Shown here: in pieces, positions 33,224 to 38,855 of the stretch
How the letters are laid out: every line of letters begins with the position of its first letter
Position numbering within the stretch: position 1 is the first letter of the stretch
DNA from: Clostridia bacterium
GTDB lineage: Bacteria > Bacillota_A > Clostridia > Monoglobales > Monoglobaceae
Assembly (NCBI GenBank): GCA_017436135.1
Contig: JAFSDQ010000001.1
Span: forward strand, 1 to 38,855
Direction of reading: 5' to 3'
DNA: 38,855 bases
The notes under the pieces: model-generated
The model's input: only the letters and a program-made list of their open reading frames with translations
Databases searched by the model: none
Told to the model about the DNA's origin: nothing
Translations under genes and position numbers: made by a program

Positions 33224-33487
33224 CAGGAGATATTCGAACCACGCCTTAAACTGCGTAATTTCGGTGTATTTCGGTTTGTCATCTTTGCAAGGCGTCAGCC
33301 TTGCTTCATCTTCCGCACCAAAATCCCCTCGAAATTTCATCAGTTTAAGGTCGAAGAATTTTCAAGGAGGGAATTTTATGCTTATGCAAGGCAAAAACAC
33401 AGGTAATCCTGACGGATTACCGAGTATTTTAACGTGGCAGAAGCGAAAATTAGCCATTGAAAATCGTGGCTCGGATAACTTCTGTCG
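33216..33487. repeat. 272-bp dispersed repeat, copy 1
   Basis: It aligns without gaps to 38584-38855 with nine differences, all transitions. The left boundary is sharp at TAGGGTGACAGG; the right one is unknown because copy 2 runs off the window. It holds two perfect hairpins, GCAAGGC-GTCA-GCCTTGC and GGTAATCC-TGAC-GGATTACC, whose loops are complementary to each other. A plus-strand small frame with a strong RBS starts at 33378. On the minus strand a 42-codon frame (MKFRGDFGAEDEARLTPCKD at its start) ends at the left boundary. It lies between pgeF and dinB. Confidence 0.9.
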
Positions 33488-33539
33488 CCCTAAACGGTGG
33501 TTGATACGGTGGTTGATATGGGAAACAGACGGAGAATAA
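33378..33539 (+). CDS. Possible small protein encoded by repeat, running into dinB
   Basis: A 53-residue frame starts at an ATG 6 nt after AAGGAGGG and begins MLMQGKNTGNPDGLPSILTW. The first ~36 codons lie in the repeat; the rest (KRWLIRWLIWETDGE) is encoded by DNA that may be unique to this site. Its stop lies 20 nt inside dinB in another frame, so translation of this frame could be coupled to dinB. No family is recognised. It may be a real small protein, or only a feature of a non-coding repeat. Confidence 0.35.
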   Translation: MLMQGKNTGNPDGLPSILTWQKRKLAIENRGSDNFCRPKRWLIRWLIWETDGE

Positions 33540-34720
33540 TTCATCTTGATATGGATGCCTTCTTTGCAGCAATTGAGGAGAGGGACAATCCGGAGCTTCG
33601 GGGAAAGCCCGTTATTGTGGGTGCGCCTCCGGGGACAAGAGGGGTAGTGTCTACCTGTAATTACATTGCAAGGGAGTATGGAGTCCGTTCTGCCATGAGC
33701 AGCAACGAGGCTTACAGACGATGCCCTCATGCAGTTTTTGTTCAATCTCATTTTGGAAAATACAGGGCGGCATCTGAACTTGTTCACGCAATTATGGCTG
33801 AATATACCGATAAGATAGAGTTCGTATCTCTTGACGAGGGGTATATGGACGTGAGCGGAAGTGAGCTTCTTTTCGGAAGTGCAGAAAATATTGCAAAAGA
33901 GCTTCAAAGACGGGTTTTTGAAACAGTAGGGACAACCTGTTCTGTCGGGGTGGGATATTCTATGATGAGTGCCAAATGTGCCAGCGAGGAGAAAAAGCCG
34001 AGAGGCTTTTTTGTTATAAATTCCCCCGAAGAATTTATGGAAATTACCAAAGACAGACCTGTGGGTCAATTATACGGAGTAGGAGTAAAAACGGCAGAAA
34101 AGCTGTGCCGAATGGGGATAAAAACTATAGGACAGTTGGCAGAGGCTTCTCCTGACAGACTGTATCCCTTTGGGAATATGGGAATTGAGATGAAGAAACA
34201 CGCAATGGGCCTTGATGAAAGAGAAGTTATCACTGAGGCACCGCCAAAATCCATAGGAAGAGAAACTACCTTTTTAAAGGATACTCTGGACAAAGAGCTT
34301 TTGTGTGATACCCTGCTTCTTCTTGCAGAGGATGTGGGCTACAGGCTACATAAAAAGGGATTGTGGTGCAAGACTGTTACCTTAAAAATAAAATATGCCG
34401 ATATGAAGAGTATAACCCGTTCCCGCTCCGACCGATATGTGCGGAGCGGTGACGAGATTTACAGGATTGCCAAAGAAATTCTGATGGCAGAACAGATTGA
34501 AAAACCAATCAGACTTATAGGAGTAGCTACCTCTAACTTAACGGATACCGCCTATGAGCAAGTGACATTTGAGGATGAGACGGCAAAAGAAAAATCAGAG
34601 ATTTTAAACGACACTATATTCAGGCTTAAAGAGGAGTTTGGCAGAGGAATGTTAAAGACTGCCAAGGAGATTGCGGCAGAGGAGTATGTCCTCAAGGAAT
34701 ACGGCGAGGAAAATATATAG
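33518..34720 (+). CDS. dinB: DNA polymerase IV (Y-family translesion polymerase)
   Basis: The protein has 400 residues from the ATG at 33518, which gives the usual start RRRIIHLDMDAFFAAIEERD; an in-frame GTG at 33497 is possible. A tandem GGTGGTTGATAC/GGTGGTTGATAT precedes the ATG and supplies a weak RBS. Catalytic residues are Asp11 in the first motif and Asp106-Glu107 in SLDEGYMDVS. Palm and fingers (YIAREYGVRSAMSSNEAYRR), the HhH thumb (GVGVKTAEKLCRMGIKTIGQ) and the little-finger domain (from ~240) are present. No QxxLF-type clamp motif is seen at the C-terminus (ends EEYVLKEYGEENI). It copies damaged DNA with low fidelity. The repeat separates it from pgeF. Confidence 0.92.
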   Translation: MGNRRRIIHLDMDAFFAAIEERDNPELRGKPVIVGAPPGTRGVVSTCNYIAREYGVRSAMSSNEAYRRCPHAVFVQSHFGKYRAASELVHAIMAEYTDKIEFVSLDEGYMDVSGSELLFGSAENIAKELQRRVFETVGTTCSVGVGYSMMSAKCASEEKKPRGFFVINSPEEFMEITKDRPVGQLYGVGVKTAEKLCRMGIKTIGQLAEASPDRLYPFGNMGIEMKKHAMGLDEREVITEAPPKSIGRETTFLKDTLDKELLCDTLLLLAEDVGYRLHKKGLWCKTVTLKIKYADMKSITRSRSDRYVRSGDEIYRIAKEILMAEQIEKPIRLIGVATSNLTDTAYEQVTFEDETAKEKSEILNDTIFRLKEEFGRGMLKTAKEIAAEEYVLKEYGEENI

Positions 34721-34739
34721 ATGTCTGTGCAAAAAAATC

Positions 34740-34768
34740 TTGCGTAAATCTTATTTATGTGATATAAT
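34740..34768 (+). promoter_or_regulatory. Sigma-A promoter for nfnAB
   Basis: TTGCGT (34740-34745), 17-nt spacer, TATAAT (34763-34768) preceded by TGA (extended -10). Expected start near 34775, about 80 nt ahead of nfnA. Confidence 0.65.
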
Positions 34769-34853
34769 AAATAGATTTATAAAGCAAGATGGACAACAGA
34801 CTTGGAAGAGGCTTTTAAGAAAGATGACCGTGTTTAGTAGAGGAGGAGCCGGA

Positions 34854-35699
34854 TTGTATAGGATTTTGAGAAAAGAGCAGCTTAATCCGTCAGTTTCTTT
34901 GATGGAGGTTGAAGCCCCTTACATTGCTAAAAAAGCAGAGCCGGGGCAGTTTATAATATTGAGAATTGATGAAATGGGCGAGAGAGTCCCCTTCACTATT
35001 GCTGACTATGACAGAGAACGGGGAACGGTTACCATTATTTTTCAGGTGGTAGGAATGACCACAGAAAAGCTCAACGAAATGCAGGAGGGGGATTTCCTTT
35101 TGGATTTTGTGGGTCCTTTGGGGGTTGCTTCTCACTTTGAGGGAATAAAGAGTGCTGCAGTTATCGGCGGCGGTCTTGGAACGGCTATTGCCTATCCTCA
35201 AGCGAAAAAACTCAATTCTATGGGCGTTCGTGTGGATATGATAAACGGCTTCAGAAATAAGGATTTGATTATTATTGAAGAGGAGTGCAGAGCAGCTTCT
35301 GCAAATCTTTATACTATGACAGACGATGGTTCTAACGGAAATGGCGGCTTTGTTACCGCAAAGCTGGAAGAGCTTATCGAGGCAGGAGAAAAATATGATG
35401 TTGTAATTGCTATAGGGCCTCTTGTGATGATGAAGGCTGTCTGTGAGCTTACAAGAAAGCATGGGATAAAAACCATTGTAAGTATGAATCCTGTTATGAT
35501 AGATGGTACGGGAATGTGCGGAGGATGCCGTGTTACAGTTGGAGGAGAAACTAAATTTGCCTGTGTTGACGGTCCTGATTTTGACGGACATCTTGTAGAT
35601 TTTGACGAAGCAATTCGGCGGTCAAAGATGTTTTCCAGGGAAGAGCGTCAATCCCGAGAGGGACACAAATGCAGAATGGAGGGGATGACAAATGCCTAA
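34854..35699 (+). CDS. nfnA: NfnA: NADH-dependent ferredoxin:NADP+ oxidoreductase, FAD/[2Fe-2S] subunit
   Basis: The protein has 281 residues from a TTG start at 34854, 5 nt after AGGAGGAG. This gives the family N-terminus YRILRKEQLNPSVSLMEVEA; the frame is open upstream but nothing there is family-like and the promoter lies in that stretch. The FAD domain (GERVPFTIADYD, ~43-52) and NAD domain (SAAVIGGGLGTAIAYPQA, ~100-117) precede the cluster site. Cys222, Cys225 and Cys237 with Asp217 (DGTGMCGGC, FACVDGPDFDGH) match the unusual Asp/3-Cys [2Fe-2S] site of NfnA. With NfnB it couples NADH and reduced ferredoxin to NADP reduction by electron bifurcation. It overlaps nfnB by 8 nt. Confidence 0.88.
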   Translation: MYRILRKEQLNPSVSLMEVEAPYIAKKAEPGQFIILRIDEMGERVPFTIADYDRERGTVTIIFQVVGMTTEKLNEMQEGDFLLDFVGPLGVASHFEGIKSAAVIGGGLGTAIAYPQAKKLNSMGVRVDMINGFRNKDLIIIEEECRAASANLYTMTDDGSNGNGGFVTAKLEELIEAGEKYDVVIAIGPLVMMKAVCELTRKHGIKTIVSMNPVMIDGTGMCGGCRVTVGGETKFACVDGPDFDGHLVDFDEAIRRSKMFSREERQSREGHKCRMEGMTNA

Positions 35700-37089
35700 T
35701 ATGTCCCCAAAAAAGGTTCCTATGCCGGAGCAACAGCCTTGTGTAAGAAATAAAAATTTTCTTGAGGTAGCTACGGGATATACCGAGGAAATGGCAATTG
35801 AAGAGGCACAGCGTTGTATTAATTGCAAAAATAAGCCATGTATGGGCGGATGCCCGGTAAATGTAAAAATTCCTGAATTTATTGCTCTTATTGCAGAGGG
35901 CAAATTTGAGGAAGCATATTATAAGATACAGGAAACCAGCTCTCTTCCTGCTGTATGCGGAAGAGTTTGCCCCCAGGAAAGTCAATGCGAAAAGTATTGC
36001 GTAAGAGGCATAAAGGGTGAGCCTGTTGCAATTGGCAGATTAGAGAGGTTTGCGGCAGACTGGTTTATGAAAAACGGAAAGCCGAGGAATGAAAAGCCTG
36101 TTAAAAACGGCAAGAAGGTTGCCATAGTCGGGGCAGGTCCTGCAGGTCTTACCTGCGCAGGGGACTTGGCAAAGCTTGGATATTCAGTATCTGTTTTTGA
36201 AGCTTTTCACACTCCGGGAGGAGTGCTTGTGTATGGAATTCCCGAGTTCAGACTTCCCAAGGATATTGTAAAGACTGAAATTGATAAGCTTAAAGGACTT
36301 GGGGTAGAAATACATACCGATATGGTTATAGGAAAGGTTTTGTCAATAGAAGAGCTTCTTTGCCAAGAGGGCTTTGATGCGGTCTTTGTAGGTACGGGTG
36401 CGGGACTTCCCAGCTTTATGGGAATAGATGGAGAAAGCCTAAACGGCGTTTATTCTGCAAATGAGTTTCTCACCAGAATAAATCTTATGAAGGCGTATCG
36501 CTTTCCTGAATATGACACCCCTATTTATATGGGGAAAAACGTGGTTGTTGTAGGCGGCGGAAATGTGGCAATGGACGCAGCGAGGTGCGCAAAAAGGCTT
36601 GGTGCAGAAAATGTAAGCATTGTATACAGACGCAGTGAAGCTGAAATGCCCGCAAGAGCGGAAGAGATTCACCACGCAAAGGAAGAGGGGATAAACTTCT
36701 GCCTCCTTTGCAATCCTACACGGATAATTGGAACAGAGGATGGATGGACAAAGCAGATTGAGTGTATCAGAATGGAGCTTGGAGAGCCTGATGCCTCGGG
36801 TCGAAGACGGCCTGTTGAGGTAAAGGGAAGTGAATTTCTGATAGATGCAGAGGTTGTGGTAATCGCCATAGGCCAATCCCCCAATCCTCTCATAAAGAAT
36901 ACCACCCCTGATATTGAAACCAACAAAAAGGGCTGTATCATCACCAGAGAGGAAACAGGTGAAACAACCAAAAAGGGAGTGTGGGCAGGCGGAGATGCGG
37001 TAACAGGTGCCGCAACTGTAATTCTTGCCATGGGTGCAGGAAAGACTGCTGCTCAATCAATAGATGAATACCTGAAAAACAAACAGTAA
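35692..37089 (+). CDS. nfnB: NfnB / GltA-like NADPH-dependent subunit, two [4Fe-4S] clusters
   Basis: The protein has 465 residues, with a GGAGGGG site inside the nfnA end. Cysteines 42, 45, 50, 54 (CINCKNKPCMGGCPVNV) and 89, 93, 99, 103 (CGRVCPQESQCEKYCVRG) bind two iron-sulfur clusters. A FAD motif follows (KVAIVGAGPAGLTCAGDLAK, ~142-160) and then an NADPH Rossmann motif (VVVVGGGNVAMDAARCAKR, ~279-297). Databases often call this 'glutamate synthase small subunit' (gltA). Pairing with nfnA and the lack of a large glutamate synthase subunit favour the bifurcating transhydrogenase. It supplies NADPH, fitting the gdhA gene 88 bp downstream. Confidence 0.9.
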   Translation: MPNMSPKKVPMPEQQPCVRNKNFLEVATGYTEEMAIEEAQRCINCKNKPCMGGCPVNVKIPEFIALIAEGKFEEAYYKIQETSSLPAVCGRVCPQESQCEKYCVRGIKGEPVAIGRLERFAADWFMKNGKPRNEKPVKNGKKVAIVGAGPAGLTCAGDLAKLGYSVSVFEAFHTPGGVLVYGIPEFRLPKDIVKTEIDKLKGLGVEIHTDMVIGKVLSIEELLCQEGFDAVFVGTGAGLPSFMGIDGESLNGVYSANEFLTRINLMKAYRFPEYDTPIYMGKNVVVVGGGNVAMDAARCAKRLGAENVSIVYRRSEAEMPARAEEIHHAKEEGINFCLLCNPTRIIGTEDGWTKQIECIRMELGEPDASGRRRPVEVKGSEFLIDAEVVVIAIGQSPNPLIKNTTPDIETNKKGCIITREETGETTKKGVWAGGDAVTGAATVILAMGAGKTAAQSIDEYLKNKQ

Positions 37090-37177
37090 AAAAAATAAAA
37101 TTATATATATTATAGCTTGAGTGAAACCGCCAAAACGGCAGTGACATCCAAACTGAAAAGTAAAAGGAGAGATTAGT

Positions 37178-38530
37178 ATGGCGTTTAAAAATGAGTATCT
37201 TAAAAAGGTGTATGACCAGGTTTCAGCCAGAGATAAAAATGAGCCTGAGTTTCTTCAGACAGTAAAAGAGGTTTTTGAATCAATTGAGCCTGTTGTTGAA
37301 GCACATCCCGAGTACGAAAAGGCAAACCTTATCGAAAGACTTGCAGAGCCTGAAAGAGTTATCAGCTTCAGAGTACCCTGGGTTGATGATAATGGCAATG
37401 TACAGGTAAACAGAGGCTTCAGAGTACAGTTTAACAGTGCGATTGGTCCTTACAAGGGCGGACTTCGCTTCCACCCCTCTGTATATCAGGGAATTGTTAA
37501 GTTCCTGGGCTTTGAGCAGACATTTAAAAACTCTCTCACAGGACTTCCTATGGGCGGAGGTAAAGGCGGTGCTGACTTTGACCCCACAGGCAAGAGCGAT
37601 GGGGAAGTTATGAGATTTTGCCAGAGCTTTATGACAGAGCTTTCCAAGTACATTGGCGCAGATACTGACGTTCCTGCAGGGGATATTGGTGTTGGTGCAA
37701 GAGAAATCGGTTATCTTTTCGGTCAGTACAAAAGACTCAAGGATGAGTTTACAGGTGTATTGACAGGAAAAGGCCTCCAGTATGGCGGTTCTCTTATTCG
37801 TCCCGAAGCAACAGGCTTTGGTGCAGTTTATTATACAGTTGAAATGCTCAACTACTTTGGTGACAGCATAAAGGGTAAGACAATTGCAGTTTCAGGCTTT
37901 GGTAATGTTGCTTGGGGAACAGTAAAGAAAGCAACAGAGCTTGGTGCAAAGGTTGTTACAGTTTCCGGTCCTGACGGATACATATATGATGAAGACGGTA
38001 TCAACACAGAGGAGAAGATTAACTTCTTACTTGAAATGAGAGCTTCCGGACGTAATAAGGTTCAGGATTATGCTGATAAGTTTGGCGTTCCTTTCTATGC
38101 AGGAGAGAAGCCCTGGAACGTAAAGGTTGATATCATTATGCCTTGTGCAACCCAGAACGAAATAGATGTAAAAGAAGCAGAGCAGATTGTTGCAAACGGC
38201 ATTAAGTATTATGTCGAGGTTTCCAATATGCCTACCACCAACGAGGCAATGGCATATCTTAAGGAAAAGGGCTTAATCATAGCTCCTTCAAAGGCTGTAA
38301 ACGCAGGCGGTGTTGCAGTATCAGGTCTTGAAATGAGCCAGAACTCAATGAGATACAGCTGGACAGCAGAAGAAGTTGATGAAAAGCTTAAGGGTATTAT
38401 GGCTAACATCTTTAAGAACTCTATTGATGCTGCCAAAAGATATGGTCTTGGTGATGACCTTGTTGCAGGTGCAAATATTGCAGGCTTTGAAAAGGTTGCA
38501 GATGCCATGATGGCATACGGTGTTGTTTAA
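37178..38530 (+). CDS. gdhA: NADP-type hexameric glutamate dehydrogenase
   Basis: The protein has 450 residues, after AAAAGGAG. Substrate-binding Lys93 (GPYKGGLRFHP) and Lys117 (FKNSLTGLPMGGGKGG), catalytic Lys129 and Asp169 (DVPAGDIGVGAREIGYL) match the Clostridium symbiosum enzyme with a constant offset of four. The Rossmann domain starts at GKTIAVSGFGNVAWGTVKKA. It converts ammonium and 2-oxoglutarate to glutamate. Length and sequence favour the small hexameric class; NADP preference is inferred from class and from nfnAB upstream. The 88-bp gap before it is AT-rich without a clear -35, so it may be read from the nfnA promoter. Confidence 0.93.
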   Translation: MAFKNEYLKKVYDQVSARDKNEPEFLQTVKEVFESIEPVVEAHPEYEKANLIERLAEPERVISFRVPWVDDNGNVQVNRGFRVQFNSAIGPYKGGLRFHPSVYQGIVKFLGFEQTFKNSLTGLPMGGGKGGADFDPTGKSDGEVMRFCQSFMTELSKYIGADTDVPAGDIGVGAREIGYLFGQYKRLKDEFTGVLTGKGLQYGGSLIRPEATGFGAVYYTVEMLNYFGDSIKGKTIAVSGFGNVAWGTVKKATELGAKVVTVSGPDGYIYDEDGINTEEKINFLLEMRASGRNKVQDYADKFGVPFYAGEKPWNVKVDIIMPCATQNEIDVKEAEQIVANGIKYYVEVSNMPTTNEAMAYLKEKGLIIAPSKAVNAGGVAVSGLEMSQNSMRYSWTAEEVDEKLKGIMANIFKNSIDAAKRYGLGDDLVAGANIAGFEKVADAMMAYGVV

Positions 38531-38543
38531 TATTTGAAATATT

Positions 38544-38573
38544 CTGCGAATTCCGCATAAGCGGAATTCGCAG
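38544..38573 (+). terminator. Perfect 13-bp hairpin after gdhA
   Basis: CTGCGAATTCCGC (38544-38556) pairs with GCGGAATTCGCAG (38561-38573) around ATAA. No T-tract follows. It probably marks the 3' end of the gdhA message and sits 11 bp before the repeat. Confidence 0.6.
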
Positions 38574-38583
38574 GAGCAAACTA

Positions 38584-38855
38584 TAGGGTGACAGGAGATA
38601 TCCGAACCACGCCTTAAACTGCGTAATTTCGGTGTATTTCGGCTTGTCATCTTTGCAAGGCGTCAGCCTTGCTTCATCTTCCGCACCAAAATCCCCTCGA
38701 AATTTCATCAATTTAAGGTCGAAGAATTTTCAAAGAGGGAATTTTATGCTTATGCAAGGCAAAAACGCAGGTAATCCTGACGGATTACCGAGTATTTTAA
38801 CGTGGCAGAAGCGAAAATTAACCATTGAAAATCGTGGTTCAGATAACTTCTGTCA
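38584..38855. repeat. 272-bp dispersed repeat, copy 2 (cut by window end)
   Basis: Same element as at 33216-33487, same orientation. Both hairpins and the plus-strand small frame (ATG at 38746, RBS weakened to AAAGAGGG) are kept. On the minus strand the 42-codon frame does not end at the boundary but reads on into YSLLLRIPLMRN. The right end lies beyond the window. Confidence 0.9.
38746..38855 (+). CDS. Possible small protein encoded by repeat copy 2, partial
   Basis: The frame matches that at 33378, with Thr8Ala, a later Ala-to-Thr change and two silent changes, and is open to the window edge. Conservation of the frame over only 36 codons is weak evidence for coding; no function can be given. 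Confidence 0.25.
   Translation, partial: MLMQGKNAGNPDGLPSILTWQKRKLTIENRGSDNFC

Noticed and set aside
33362..34069. 235-codon minus-strand frame opposite dinB
   Set aside because: The plus strand has an intact DNA polymerase IV with all motifs; the antisense frame reflects codon bias only.
37090..37177. Possible promoter in the AT-rich nfnB-gdhA gap
   Set aside because: TATATATATTATAG offers many -10-like hexamers but no -35 at the right distance.
38421..38711. 96-codon minus-strand frame through repeat copy 2 into gdhA
   Set aside because: It is antisense to the conserved end of gdhA and differs from copy 1, where the frame ends at the repeat boundary; it is not credible as one gene.
1..38855. 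CRISPR arrays, tRNA or rRNA genes, prophage genes
   Set aside because: No regularly spaced short repeats, no tRNA cloverleaf and no phage structural or integrase genes were seen apart from the IS3-family element.

Overview
The window looks like a chromosomal segment of an anaerobic, spore-forming, low-GC member of the Clostridia. The basis is an intact SpoVT regulator, strong AGGAGG-type ribosome binding sites with some GTG and TTG starts, SLH-domain surface proteins, NfnAB transhydrogenase subunits and a hexameric glutamate dehydrogenase. The large exported beta-helix and SLH proteins beside phosphorylase-type sugar catabolism recall gut polysaccharide degraders; naming a genus would be a guess.

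Layout. (1) 1-954: the end of an IS3-family (IS150-like) element on the minus strand, cut by the window edge, with an in-frame stop in its transposase orfB. (2) 955-1460: intergenic, hairpins and little else. (3) 1461-19498: six large exported proteins in one direction, with 43-82 bp gaps and one 11-bp overlap. These are two paralogous right-handed beta-helix proteins, two modular Ig-like/beta-sandwich proteins that share a roughly 300-residue module, and two SLH-domain proteins. This looks like one operon for a cell-surface apparatus. (4) 19607-29555: a ThuA-like protein, then, behind two good promoter-like sites, a Gfo/Idh/MocA oxidoreductase, a GH3 enzyme, a GH94 phosphorylase and a solute-binding lipoprotein. 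An AraC-type response regulator with its own promoter follows. No permease and no sensor kinase gene is present. (5) 29556-30042: a terminator, a possible 29-residue minus-strand gene with promoter and RBS, and a palindromic repeat just ahead of spoVT. (6) 30043-38530: spoVT, rlmB, ymdB, pgeF, dinB, nfnA, nfnB and gdhA. A 272-bp repeat sits between pgeF and dinB and again after gdhA, running to the window end.

How the genes may work together (inference): the surface proteins would bind or cut a polysaccharide outside the cell; the lipoprotein would capture the released oligosaccharide; cytosolic GH94 and GH3 enzymes would split it and the oxidoreductase would process a product; the response regulator would sense the sugar through a kinase encoded elsewhere. 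The right-hand block is housekeeping: rRNA methylation, nucleotide phosphodiesterase, peptidoglycan editing, translesion synthesis, NADPH supply and ammonium assimilation.

The least explained items are the mosaic module family at 8265-14636, the 272-bp repeat with overlapping small reading frames, the minus-strand micro-gene at 29685-29834, the long inverted repeat at 27664-27791 and a possible multi-helix RNA ahead of rlmB.
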